From Puia dinghuensis (lineage in GTDB: Bacteria > Bacteroidota > Bacteroidia > Chitinophagales > Chitinophagaceae), in NCBI GenBank assembly GCA_026225275.1, contig JAMFSL010000169.1:26341-90340 (forward strand): a stretch of 64,000 nt of DNA, written 5' to 3'. A program made the position numbers and the translations under genes. Below the pieces are notes generated by a model. That model searched no databases. It saw only the letters and a program-made list of their open reading frames with translations, and was not told the DNA's origin. Positions 54,930-63,325 of this stretch are shown here, piece by piece; the stretch's first letter is position 1, and each line of letters starts with the position of its first letter.

Positions 54930-56201
54930 ATGATTAAACCTTCGGTCGTAATAAGGCTTTGGCTTTTCGTATGGGCAGGAATTATCATCTCGAACAAGGG
55001 ATTCTCTCAAGCTCCGACATTTCGCGTGCCCATGCCGCTGGCGGATACGGCTGGCAAGGGCGAAGATTCCCTGAGGATACGTAACCTCAACCCTTATTTT
55101 ACCTTACATGTGGATTCGACGCTGACCTACCAGCTGGAAATCAACCGGGACATCAGCAAATACTTCTTCTACATGCGCAATGCACCGGTAGGGATGAAGA
55201 TCAAGGAGAACGGGCTGATCACCTTCCGGGCCGACAAGTCCTTCTTTCTTTCCGGCAGGCTGAAATACGACTTTCCATACAAGGTCACTATCGGGGTGCA
55301 AAATCTGAATAACCCCAATGACAAACTGGACACCGCCTTTACGATTGAATTTTTCACCACCGAAATCATCCCTTCCCACCTCAAACCCACCGTCAGTAAT
55401 GTCTTGTATGTAGAAGAAGGAGATACGATCAGTTTCCGCGTGCAGTGTGAAACCGGAACGTATCCCATAGAAAATATCAACTTTTACTCCAGCATCCCCG
55501 TCAAGACCAAATCTGACGTCAAAGCCTGTGATGACGACTTTACCTGGTCGCCGCCCTACGATTTCGTCAAGGAAACGGATTCTGCCAAAATGCGCCTGTT
55601 GCTCCTGTATTTTGTGGGTACCACTAAAGTATTCACCCATGATACAGCTACGATCCGCATCTATGTCAAGGATGCCCTCAACTTTACCTATGAAATGATC
55701 GATTACAACCTGACGCTGAAGAACTACCGGACGTATATCCTTCGGCTGAAATACGCTTTTTATCAGCTGGACAGAAAGGTGAAGAAGACCATGCACACCC
55801 GGACCGGTTTCGATATGAGTATGGCCAGCGCAGGTCTGGGCGGTACCATCGCGACCAGCACTAACTCTACGACCACCGGGGCTATCCTCCCCAGCGTAGG
55901 GGTCGCCATGGAACCGGTCAAGGAGACGACAGCGCCCGCACCCACTGCCGATCAGAACCAGGCCACCCTGGTGCGCTCTTCGATCAAACGCCTGGACTAT
56001 ACCATGCATGACAATGCTATCCTGGGAGAAAGAGATCCCGACATTGTCAAAAAGGTCGCCGCCCTCAAAACCGAGTTGAAGCAGACACAGGTCCAGCTCA
56101 TCGACGTTCCGCTGGACGAGACGGTCGGCATGACCGAAGAACAGCTGAACGCTTATTTCGACAATCCCAAGGTGAATAAAAAATACCGGATGAAGCATTA
56201 A
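54930..56201 (+). CDS. Secreted protein of unknown function with Ig-like beta domains
   Basis: 423-aa protein. I chose ATG 54930 because it gives a signal peptide (residues ~1-25, ending GFSQ); the longer ORF begins within the upstream hsp20 terminator. The middle (~30-270) looks like tandem Ig/cadherin-like beta-sandwiches (NPYFTLHVDSTLTYQLEIN, PTVSNVLYVEEGDTISFRV). A Ser/Thr-rich linker (~300-345, ATSTNSTTTGAILPS) leads to a charged helical C terminus. No catalytic motif is visible and I cannot name the family. Its 3' end contains the terminator of the convergent decarboxylase gene. Confidence 0.75.
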   Translation: MIKPSVVIRLWLFVWAGIIISNKGFSQAPTFRVPMPLADTAGKGEDSLRIRNLNPYFTLHVDSTLTYQLEINRDISKYFFYMRNAPVGMKIKENGLITFRADKSFFLSGRLKYDFPYKVTIGVQNLNNPNDKLDTAFTIEFFTTEIIPSHLKPTVSNVLYVEEGDTISFRVQCETGTYPIENINFYSSIPVKTKSDVKACDDDFTWSPPYDFVKETDSAKMRLLLLYFVGTTKVFTHDTATIRIYVKDALNFTYEMIDYNLTLKNYRTYILRLKYAFYQLDRKVKKTMHTRTGFDMSMASAGLGGTIATSTNSTTTGAILPSVGVAMEPVKETTAPAPTADQNQATLVRSSIKRLDYTMHDNAILGERDPDIVKKVAALKTELKQTQVQLIDVPLDETVGMTEEQLNAYFDNPKVNKKYRMKH

Positions 56202-56216
56202 GGCGCATCCGGTATT
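56177..56216 (-). terminator. Terminator of the decarboxylase gene, inside the convergent CDS
   Basis: Perfect 11-bp stem AATACCGGATG (56182-56192) / CATCCGGTATT (56206-56216) with a 13-nt loop. On the minus strand it is followed by a T run. The left arm codes for the last residues of the 54930 gene and the loop holds its stop codon. Confidence 0.8.
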
Positions 56217-56230
56217 CTCGCAAGGCAGGT

Positions 56231-56256
56231 TTCAAATCTACAGTTCAAATCTACAG
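56231..56256. repeat. Tandem 13-bp duplication at the decarboxylase stop
   Basis: TTCAAATCTACAG twice head to tail; the second copy covers the stop codon. Each copy contains, on the minus strand, an exact TAnnTTTG (TAGATTTG), but the only minus-strand sequence downstream is the terminator 15 nt away. Confidence 0.7.
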
Positions 56257-57669
56257 ATAGCCCAGTATCTTCAGCATGCTTTGTGCAGTCTGTTCCTTGG
56301 CATGCACCCAGTCGGTCAGCTTGCCGTTCTTATCATATCCCACGATCACATGCTTGGGCGAAGGGATCAGACAGTGCTTGATGCCCCCATACCCACTGAT
56401 CTGGTCCTGGTAGGCGCCGGTATGAAAAAAGCCTACATACAGAGGCTCCCCATTCACGACCTTCGGCAGGAACACTTCATTGATATGCTCTTCCGAGTCG
56501 TAATAGTCATGGCTGTCGCAGGTGATACCGCCCAGCACTACCCGTTGATATTCCACATCCCATTTGTTGATGGGCAACATCAGGAAGCGCTCGCCGATCC
56601 CCCAGGTGTCGGGCAGTGTAGTAATGAAGGAAGAATCGATCATATACCAGATCTCGCGGTCATTCTGCATCTTCTGGCCGATCACGCTGTAAATATGCGC
56701 CATGCTCTCCCCTACCGTATAACTGCCGAATTCGGTGAAGATATGGGGCATGGGAACGTTATTCCGCTTGCAGGCCTTTTTGATATTTCCGACGATCTCA
56801 TTGATCATGAACTGATAATCGTATTCGAATCCCAGCGAATGTTTGATGGGGAATCCGCCGCCGATATTGATGGAATCCAGCTCAGGACAGATCTTCTTCA
56901 GCTGGCAGTACAGGTTGATCACCTTATTCAGTTCACTCCAGTAATAGATATCGTCCTTGATCCCCTTGTTGAGGAAGATATGGAGCATTTTCAGCTGGAA
57001 GCGGTCTTCATTACCCTCGATCTTATCGACATAGAATTCCAGTACCTCCCTGGCCCTGAAGCCAAGGCGGGAAGTATAAAAAGGAAAGGTAGGCTCTTCT
57101 TCCGCCGCCACCCGGATACCGAGTTTGAAGGGCACCTTTACCGACCGTTTATATTGCTGCAGCTCATCCTTGTTGTCGAGGATGGGGATGACATTTTTGA
57201 AGCCGCTGTTGAGCAGGGAGGCGATGCGGCTGGTATAGCTTTTCTGCTTGAAACCATTGCAGATGATGAAGGTATCCTTGGTGATCTTCTTTCGCTGGTA
57301 GAGCCTTTTAATGATCTCGATGTCATAGGCAAAAGACGTCTCCAGGTGGATCTCGTTCTTCAGCGCCTCTTCAACTATGAAGGAAAAATGGGAGCTCTTC
57401 GTGCAATAGCAGTAGAAATATTTGCCTTCATACTTATGTTTCTTGATCGCTGCGGCGAACATCTTCTTGGCCTTGTTGATCTGGTTGCCGATCTTAGGCA
57501 GATACGTCAGCTTCATGGGCGTGCCGTACTTATCGATGAGGGCTTTTAAGTCGACGCCATTGAATTGAAGATAGTTGTCTTTGACTTCGAAACCTTCCTG
57601 CGGGAAGTTAAAGGTTTGCGTCACCAGGTCGGTGTATGTGTTATTCTGAGACTGATCCAGGTTTATCAA
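56251..57669 (-). CDS. speA: Arginine decarboxylase-type PLP-dependent decarboxylase (alanine-racemase fold)
   Basis: 472-aa PLP enzyme of the group IV decarboxylase fold, close in layout to Bacteroidota SpeA proteins that make agmatine for polyamine synthesis. The PLP lysine is likely in YFYCYCTKSSHFSF. INIGGGFPIK and the FTEFGSYTVGESMAHIYSV segment are the phosphate-loop and C-terminal core; GGITCDSHDYY matches the substrate Cys/Asp region. Diaminopimelate or another amino acid cannot be excluded as substrate. The reading frame begins at a TTG (57669); no in-frame ATG occurs before residue 52, so TTG is the probable start. Confidence 0.85.
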   Translation of the reverse strand: MINLDQSQNNTYTDLVTQTFNFPQEGFEVKDNYLQFNGVDLKALIDKYGTPMKLTYLPKIGNQINKAKKMFAAAIKKHKYEGKYFYCYCTKSSHFSFIVEEALKNEIHLETSFAYDIEIIKRLYQRKKITKDTFIICNGFKQKSYTSRIASLLNSGFKNVIPILDNKDELQQYKRSVKVPFKLGIRVAAEEEPTFPFYTSRLGFRAREVLEFYVDKIEGNEDRFQLKMLHIFLNKGIKDDIYYWSELNKVINLYCQLKKICPELDSINIGGGFPIKHSLGFEYDYQFMINEIVGNIKKACKRNNVPMPHIFTEFGSYTVGESMAHIYSVIGQKMQNDREIWYMIDSSFITTLPDTWGIGERFLMLPINKWDVEYQRVVLGGITCDSHDYYDSEEHINEVFLPKVVNGEPLYVGFFHTGAYQDQISGYGGIKHCLIPSPKHVIVGYDKNGKLTDWVHAKEQTAQSMLKILGYL

Positions 57670-57731
57670 TATTAATAGTTAGTAAGTTATTAATTATGCA
57701 AAAGTGTAGTTTTTTACACAATTGATAAAAT

Positions 57732-57766
57732 AAAAAAGAGGGTGCCTCCTTTTGAGAGACACCCTC
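57732..57766 (-). terminator. Terminator of the thrS-infC-rpmI-rplT block
   Basis: On the minus strand, a stem GAGGGTG(T)CTC/GAGGCACCCTC with a small loop is followed by six Ts. It lies ~28 nt after the rplT stop. Confidence 0.85.
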
Positions 57767-57793
57767 GGTATGGTAAGCGTTAATTATTTATAA

Positions 57794-58138
57794 TTATTTA
57801 ACGGAGGCGACCAGTAGTTTGAACGTTTCCGGCTCATTCATAGCCAGGTCAGCAAGGATCTTACGGTCAAGGCCAATCCCTTTCTGGCTCAGCAGGTGGA
57901 TGAAGGCAGAGTAGGTCAACCCTTCTGCGCGGACAGCGGCATTGATACGGGCGATCCACAGCGTGCGGTACTCTCTCTTCTTCAACTTGCGGCCGACATA
58001 ACGGTACTGAAGACCTTTCTCCAGGACGTTCTTGGCGACGGTATATACATTTTTACGTTTGCCATAGAACCCTTTGGCCTGTTTGAGGATACGTTTCCTG
58101 CGTGCCCGGGATGCGACGGCGTTTACTGAACGTGGCAT
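57794..58138 (-). CDS. rplT: 50S ribosomal protein L20
   Basis: 114-aa large-subunit assembly protein. It opens with [25 protein letters not shown] and contains the basic helix [30 protein letters not shown]-like region and the C-terminal globular domain ([20 protein letters not shown]). Last of the conserved thrS-infC-rpmI-rplT order. In other bacteria L20 represses this operon through a leader structure; I could not identify such a structure here. Confidence 0.98.
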   Translation of the reverse strand: MPRSVNAVASRARRKRILKQAKGFYGKRKNVYTVAKNVLEKGLQYRYVGRKLKKREYRTLWIARINAAVRAEGLTYSAFIHLLSQKGIGLDRKILADLAMNEPETFKLLVASVK

Positions 58139-58195
58139 ATCTTAACTAGTTTGAATATTAATAATGTGCTAATGTCTGTCCTATCGGTGGACCGC

Positions 58196-58393
58196 TTATT
58201 TAAGCCGCAATAAACGTTTTACAAAGTCCAGATTGGCCTGGCTGACTTCGCCTTTTTTGGCCATGAGACGCTTGCGCTTCTTTGATTTTTTAGTAAGAAT
58301 GTGACGTTTGAAAGCTTTTTGGAAGGTGATCTTCCCGGTGCCGGTCACTTTAAACCTCTTTTTGGCACTTGAGTTCGTTCTAACCTTAGGCAT
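58196..58393 (-). CDS. rpmI: 50S ribosomal protein L35
   Basis: 65-aa ribosomal protein. I start it at ATG 58393 ([20 protein letters not shown]), the family's normal N terminus; the longer ORF in the track adds 57 residues upstream that include the terminator-like region. It has the conserved [18 protein letters not shown] segment. It lies between infC and rplT. Confidence 0.97.
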   Translation of the reverse strand: MPKVRTNSSAKKRFKVTGTGKITFQKAFKRHILTKKSKKRKRLMAKKGEVSQANLDFVKRLLRLK

Positions 58394-58494
58394 TTTTGAA
58401 TGCTTTTGTATGAAACCCTGATGGCGGATCCGCACAGGCGGAGCACTTATGGAGCCGGTTGGGCTATTTGGAGCGCAAAGGTAGGTAAAATAAT

Positions 58495-58524
58495 CAAAAA
58501 AGCCGCCCTTCAGGCGGCTTTTTT
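58495..58524. terminator. Bidirectional terminator-like hairpin between infC and rpmI
   Basis: 7-bp GC-rich stem AGCCGCC/GGCGGCT with a 5-nt loop, flanked by six As and six Ts, so it reads as a terminator in both directions. On the minus strand it lies between infC and rpmI and could reduce or attenuate expression of rpmI-rplT. Confidence 0.7.
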
Positions 58525-58544
58525 CTAGGGCGACCGGGACGGTC

Positions 58545-58603
58545 GCCGGCCGAAGGCCAATCATTTCAAAGCGACCCGGAGGGGTGCCGGCCGAAGGCCA
58601 ATC
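58545..58603. repeat. 18-bp direct repeat downstream of infC
   Basis: GCCGGCCGAAGGCCAATC occurs at 58545-58562 and 58586-58603, each preceded by a similar GCGACC-rich stretch, so the ~41-bp unit is imperfectly duplicated. It lies between the infC stop and the bidirectional hairpin. Confidence 0.75.
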
Positions 58604-58606
58604 GTT

Positions 58607-59206
58607 CTATGACGGGGCTCCTTTCTCTTTTTCCTTCTTTTTCTGCGATTTGGGGGCCCAGATGGCCAACATCCGCTTGCCTTCCATTTTCGGCATCCCT
58701 TCCAGAACGCCAGAATCGCCCAGCCGTTCGGCAAATTTCAATAGCAGGAGTTCGCCTCTTTCCTTGAATTGGATCGCCCTACCCTTGAACTGGACGTATG
58801 CCTTTACCTTATTTCCTTCTTTCAGGAATTTTTCGGCATGCTTGGCCTTGAAATCGAAATCATGGTCATCCGTATTCGGGGTGAACCGGATCTCCTTTAC
58901 TTCCGAAGCCTTGCTCTTGGCCTTCATCTCCTTTTCCTTCTTCTTCTTCTCGTAAAGGAATTTATTATAGTCGATGATCTTACAAACGGGGGGATCCGCA
59001 TTGGGAGAGATTTCGACAAGGTCGAGCTGCTGTTCCTGGGCCATCTTCAGGGCCTCCTGGATCGGATACACGCCTACCTCGATATTGTCACCTACCAATC
59101 GCACCTGCGGAACCCTGATCATATGGTTGGTGCGATGTTCTTGTTGTTGTTCTTTTCTGAATCGTGGATTAAAATTCCCTCTTGGGGGTCTCGGTGGAAA
59201 TGCCAT
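58607..59206 (-). CDS. infC: Translation initiation factor IF-3
   Basis: 199-aa initiation factor that keeps the 30S subunit free and checks start-codon selection. The N-terminal domain has [28 protein letters not shown]; the linker is Lys-rich; the C-terminal domain contains [41 protein letters not shown] basic Pro/Arg/Gln-rich extension ([22 protein letters not shown]) precedes the family core. It starts with ATG, not the ATT typical of enterobacterial infC. Encoded 74 nt after thrS. Confidence 0.97.
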   Translation of the reverse strand: MAFPPRPPRGNFNPRFRKEQQQEHRTNHMIRVPQVRLVGDNIEVGVYPIQEALKMAQEQQLDLVEISPNADPPVCKIIDYNKFLYEKKKKEKEMKAKSKASEVKEIRFTPNTDDHDFDFKAKHAEKFLKEGNKVKAYVQFKGRAIQFKERGELLLLKFAERLGDSGVLEGMPKMEGKRMLAIWAPKSQKKKEKEKGAPS

Positions 59207-59280
59207 TTACTGTTTTTAAGTCCAGCTTCCCTCCCTGCCGGAAACTGCTGATTTTTTTACCTCTTTAAAATTCACACCTC

Positions 59281-61221
59281 TCAGGGATTGGAGGTGCGTT
59301 CGATAATCTCTTTCTTTATCTCCGCAATGAACTCTTCGATACCTTTCACGCCCAGATCTCCTTTGCCTTGTCTCCGTACCGCCACTTTATTATCGGCCAT
59401 TTCTTTTTCTCCGATGACCAGCATATAAGGCACTTTAGCGAGTTCGGTATCTCGGATCTTCTTTCCGATCTTTTCACTGCGATCGTCTACTTCTACACGA
59501 ATATCCGCATTTTTCAGGGAAACCAAAAGACTTTGTGCATATTCCAAAGACTTATCGGTGATCGGCAGGATCTTTACCTGCAGTGGCGCCAGCCATACCG
59601 GAAACTTGCCCGCATAATGCTCCAAAAGGAAGCCAATGAAGCGTTCATGCGTTCCCAGTGGCGCCCGGTGGATGATCAGGGGCGTTTCGGCATGGTTATC
59701 CTTATTGGTGAATTCCAGCTTAAAACGCTTGCCCTGGGCAAAGTCCACCTGGTTGGTCGCCAGGGTAAATTCCCTGCCTATCGTGCTCCAGATCTGGACG
59801 TCGATCTTGGGTCCATAAAAGGCGGCTTCGTCCGGCACCTCGATATAAGGCGTATTGGTCCTTATGAGGACATCCCGCACCAGGTCTTCGGTTTCCTTCC
59901 AAAGCTCCGGTTCGTCAATGTATTTTATGCCCAGCTTGGAAGGCGCGTGGACGCTGAAGCGCATCACATACTTGTCGATCCCGAATATTTTAAAGTATTT
60001 CAGGTACATCTCGTTGACGGCCCTGAACTCGTCGTAGAACTGCGCCTTGGTACAATAAATATGAGCATCATTCATATGCAAACACCGTACCCGCATTAGC
60101 CCGAAGAGCTCTCCGCTCTGCTCATAGCGGTAGCAGGTCCCATATTCCGCCAGCCGGTACGGCAGATCTTTATAGGATTTGGGCTCAGCCGCGAAGATCT
60201 TGTGGTGATGCGGACAGTTCATGGACTTCAGGTAATATTTCTCCCCTTCCAGCTCCATCGGCGGAAACATGCTGTCCTGGTAATAAGGCAGATGGCCGCT
60301 GGTGATATAGAGGCTTTCCTTGGCGATATTCGGGGTAACGACCCTTTTGTAGCCTGCCTGCTCTTCGGTCTTTTTGGCCAAGCGCTCCAGCTCTTCGATG
60401 ATCACGGTGCCGTTGGGCATCCACAGCGGCAGTCCGGGGCCCACCTGCTCGTCAAAGGTAAAAATCCCCAGTTCCTTGCCCAATTTCCGGTGGTCCCGCT
60501 TTTTCGCCTCTTCGAGCATCAACAGGTATTCGTCCAGTTCCTTCTGGGCAGGAAAAGTCACCCCGTAGACCCTGGTCAGCATTTTGTTCCGTTCGTCTCC
60601 CTTCCAGTACGCTCCGGCTATATTGGTCAGCCGCATCGCTTTGATCAGCCCGGTATTCGGGATATGAGGCCCGCGGCAGAGATCGGTAAAATTCCCCTGG
60701 GTATAAAAAGTGATCTGCCCATCCTCCAGCTTTTCCAGCAGATCGAGCTTGTATTCGTCGCCCTTTTCGGCAAAATAACTTATCGCTTCCGCCTTGGAAA
60801 TCTCTTTCCGTTGGTAGACCGCATTTTTTTTGGCCAGTTCGGCCATCTTGGCTTCCAACTGGCGAAGGTCGTCTTCGGTAATTTGCCTGCCCCCCAGATC
60901 CATATCGTAATAGAAACCACCGGTGTCGATGGCCGGTCCTACCCAGAATTTAGCGCCAGGGAAAATGACTTCTACCGCCTCAGCCATGAGGTGGGCAGAA
61001 GAATGCCAGAAAGTGGATTTGCCATCCTTATCCGTCCAGGTCAGCAAGGTGAGTGTCGCATCTGTCGTGATCGGGCGCGTGGCATCCCATACCTGCCCAT
61101 TTACATTCGCAGCCAATACTTTTCTCGCCAATCCTTCACTGATGGACCGGGCGATATCTAATGCAGTGACGCCGCTGTTATATTCTCTGACGGCGCCGTC
61201 CGGAAAAGTGATTTTGATCAT
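59281..61221 (-). CDS. thrS: Threonyl-tRNA synthetase
   Basis: 646-aa class II aminoacyl-tRNA synthetase. N-terminal TGS domain (~1-62), second additional domain with the HxxxH/editing region (TFWHSSAHLMAEAVEVIFP), catalytic core with the zinc-binding Cys in LKSMNCPHHHKIF, motif 2 (RYEQSGELFGLMRVRCLHMNDAH) and motif 3 (PLGTHERFIGFLLEHY), and a C-terminal anticodon-binding domain. First gene of the translation block. An exact -7 element lies 7 nt before its ATG, so the mRNA leader is very short, unlike the long autoregulatory leader in E. coli. Confidence 0.99.
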   Translation of the reverse strand: MIKITFPDGAVREYNSGVTALDIARSISEGLARKVLAANVNGQVWDATRPITTDATLTLLTWTDKDGKSTFWHSSAHLMAEAVEVIFPGAKFWVGPAIDTGGFYYDMDLGGRQITEDDLRQLEAKMAELAKKNAVYQRKEISKAEAISYFAEKGDEYKLDLLEKLEDGQITFYTQGNFTDLCRGPHIPNTGLIKAMRLTNIAGAYWKGDERNKMLTRVYGVTFPAQKELDEYLLMLEEAKKRDHRKLGKELGIFTFDEQVGPGLPLWMPNGTVIIEELERLAKKTEEQAGYKRVVTPNIAKESLYITSGHLPYYQDSMFPPMELEGEKYYLKSMNCPHHHKIFAAEPKSYKDLPYRLAEYGTCYRYEQSGELFGLMRVRCLHMNDAHIYCTKAQFYDEFRAVNEMYLKYFKIFGIDKYVMRFSVHAPSKLGIKYIDEPELWKETEDLVRDVLIRTNTPYIEVPDEAAFYGPKIDVQIWSTIGREFTLATNQVDFAQGKRFKLEFTNKDNHAETPLIIHRAPLGTHERFIGFLLEHYAGKFPVWLAPLQVKILPITDKSLEYAQSLLVSLKNADIRVEVDDRSEKIGKKIRDTELAKVPYMLVIGEKEMADNKVAVRRQGKGDLGVKGIEEFIAEIKKEIIERTSNP

Positions 61222-61228
61222 AAGGGTG

Positions 61229-61236
61229 CAAATTTA
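61229..61236 (-). promoter_or_regulatory. -7 promoter element of thrS
   Basis: Exact TAnnTTTG on the minus strand (TAAATTTG), 7 nt before the thrS start. Confidence 0.5.
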
Positions 61237-61322
61237 ACAAACTTGCGCCAAATTGGATTTTACAAATGGTAAAGGGTACAAACAATTATTTACCTAATTT
61301 GCTATGGTGAAAATGACAGAAT

Positions 61323-62459
61323 ATGAAGAGACTCTTACTACTTCTTGTATTTGTTACACCCTTTTTGCTGCACGCCCAGGAACTGACAGGCATCTGGCAA
61401 GGGCACTTCGTTTCCGACGATGAAGGCAGACAGTCTTCCAGCGCCGATGACCGCTATAGATTCGAAGTGCAGATCGCTCAGCGCGGCAAAACCCTCGAGG
61501 CCGTGACCTATTCTTATTTGTCTACCATCTTTTACGGCAAGGCTGCCGCAACCGGTTCTATCAATGTCCATACCGGTAAGGTTTTGATTCAGGAAGGCAA
61601 ATTGCTGGAGCTGCGCAATAGTTTCGGCGGCGTCTGCATGATGACCTGCTTCCTCCAATATTTCAAATATGGAGGAGAAGAATTCCTCGAAGGCAAATTC
61701 GTCAGTATGACGCTGAAGGATTCTACTAATTGCGGCCGGGGCAAGGTATTGTTGCGTAGAAAGGCATTCTCCGATTTCCCCGAAGAACCCTTCCTCGTCG
61801 AGCGGGAAAAAGAACTGAAGGCGGCCCCTCTGTCTAAACCACTCCCCACCCATCGGCCCGACAGCATTCACAACACCGCCAAAATCCCATCGCATGTGCC
61901 CCACCGTCCCGATAGCACCCGGCTCACCGCCAGGACGTCGCCGCCTGTCGTTCACCACCACCCCACCCCGCCGCCCCCCACGACGCCTCCGCCACCTCCG
62001 CCTCCCGTGGCCAGGATCTCCGTTCCAAAGGGCACTGTGCAGTCCACGTCCAACGACAGCATGGTCAGCATGAACCGGCATTTTCCCACGGTCGTCCCCA
62101 GGGTGCTGATCGATCGGTCCACCGTACTGGTCCGGTCATTGACAGTACATACCAAGGAAGTGGTGTTAAATATTTATGACGACGGCGCCATTGATAATGA
62201 TACGATATCCGTCTATCTGGATAACCGGCGGGTGCTCGATCACGCTATGCTGACCGACCGCCCCCTTGTTGTAACCCTCCACCTCGATGATACCAACGAT
62301 TTTCACGAATTAGTGCTGGTGGCTGACAATGAAGGGGAAATCCCACCCAATACCTCCCTGATGATCGTCAAGGCGGGCGACAAGGAATACAAAGTGAATA
62401 TCACTTCCAGCCTGCAAAAAAATGCCTCGATCACTTTCAAATATGTAAAACCCGATTGA
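61323..62459 (+). CDS. Secreted protein with Pro-rich linker (paralogue A)
   Basis: 378-aa secreted protein (signal peptide ~1-18, ending LLHAQ). The N-terminal domain (~20-160) begins ELTGIWQGHFVS and contains several Cys. A ~70-residue linker is rich in Pro, His and Thr. The C-terminal ~115-residue domain (VVLNIYDDGAIDNDTISVYLDNRRVL ... EIPPNTSLMIVKAG) is clearly shared with the next gene and is probably a beta-sandwich. The next gene starts 3 nt later. I recognise no named family and no catalytic motif. Confidence 0.78.
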   Translation: MKRLLLLLVFVTPFLLHAQELTGIWQGHFVSDDEGRQSSSADDRYRFEVQIAQRGKTLEAVTYSYLSTIFYGKAAATGSINVHTGKVLIQEGKLLELRNSFGGVCMMTCFLQYFKYGGEEFLEGKFVSMTLKDSTNCGRGKVLLRRKAFSDFPEEPFLVEREKELKAAPLSKPLPTHRPDSIHNTAKIPSHVPHRPDSTRLTARTSPPVVHHHPTPPPPTTPPPPPPPVARISVPKGTVQSTSNDSMVSMNRHFPTVVPRVLIDRSTVLVRSLTVHTKEVVLNIYDDGAIDNDTISVYLDNRRVLDHAMLTDRPLVVTLHLDDTNDFHELVLVADNEGEIPPNTSLMIVKAGDKEYKVNITSSLQKNASITFKYVKPD

Positions 62460-62462
62460 CCC

Positions 62463-63305
62463 ATGCGTGGCCTGTACCTGGCAATCCTGTCCGCCCTTAC
62501 TTTCTGCTGCCAGGCCGAAGATCTGAATGGTATCTGGAAAGGAGTCCTGACCCAGGGGCCTGGCGGATGTTACCCGCAGTATTTTCTGGAACTGCAGATC
62601 AATGCCACCAATGACCGGATTTCAGGTCGGGCTTATGATTATTATGACAAGAGCCATTTTGTCAAGATGAGCTTTACGGGACGCTATAATCCCCAAACGC
62701 ACCGGCTCGTACTGATAGAAAACAGGATATTGGAGGCCAATATACCATCAGACTGCCTGCCCTGTGTCAAGACCTATGATCTCAACTATTCGAAGACAGG
62801 CGACCAGGAAGAATTGAAGGGAGATTGGAAGGGAACGTATTCCGAAAAACAGCTGATCTGCCCTCCCGGCAGAATCCAGCTGAAGAAAGCCACGACATCA
62901 GACTTTCCCGTCGATATTGACCAGAATGATACTTTGGCCAAACTACAGGAGTCCCTGCACCTGCTGCCCAGGGAAAAGATACAGGTCAAAACAGTGACCC
63001 TCAAAAGTCCGGATGTGACCATCCAGCTGTATGACGATGGGGTTATCGATGGTGATACCGTGACCGTGCTTATCAATAACAAGTTGCTGCTTTATCGCCG
63101 GATGCTGACCGACAGGCCTCTCACCCTGCATGTCAATGCCTTTCCGGGTACGGAATACGAACTGGTGATGTATGCGGATAACCTGGGGACGATCCCGCCG
63201 AATACAGCATTGATGATGGTAACGGCCGGATCGGAAAAAATAGAGGTTTACCTGTCTTCCAGTGAACAAAACAGTGCCGCCGTTCGTTTTGTCTATAAGC
63301 CGTGA
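62463..63305 (+). CDS. Secreted protein (paralogue B of the preceding gene)
   Basis: 280-aa secreted protein (signal peptide ~1-19). It has the same two-domain plan as the preceding gene but lacks the Pro-rich linker: an N-terminal domain starting DLNGIWKGVLTQ with Cys residues in CYPQYF, SDCLPC and ICPPG, and the shared C-terminal domain (VTIQLYDDGVIDGDTVTVLINNKLLL ... TIPPNTALMMVTAG). The 3-nt gap implies co-transcription and coupled translation. The pair arose by tandem duplication followed by strong divergence of the N-terminal part. Confidence 0.78.
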   Translation: MRGLYLAILSALTFCCQAEDLNGIWKGVLTQGPGGCYPQYFLELQINATNDRISGRAYDYYDKSHFVKMSFTGRYNPQTHRLVLIENRILEANIPSDCLPCVKTYDLNYSKTGDQEELKGDWKGTYSEKQLICPPGRIQLKKATTSDFPVDIDQNDTLAKLQESLHLLPREKIQVKTVTLKSPDVTIQLYDDGVIDGDTVTVLINNKLLLYRRMLTDRPLTLHVNAFPGTEYELVMYADNLGTIPPNTALMMVTAGSEKIEVYLSSSEQNSAAVRFVYKP

Positions 63306-63325
63306 CGGACTTTTGCGGCCCCGCC

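Noticed and set aside
55104-56198. 364-aa minus-strand ORF opposite the secreted 54930 protein
   Set aside because: The plus-strand frame has a signal peptide and coherent domains; the minus frame has none.
56281-57549. 422-aa plus-strand ORF opposite the decarboxylase
   Set aside because: Shadow of a well-conserved PLP enzyme; no recognisable motif, biased composition.
60202-61161. 319-aa plus-strand ORF opposite thrS
   Set aside because: Antisense to an essential synthetase; Pro/Gly/Gln-rich residues typical of a shadow frame.
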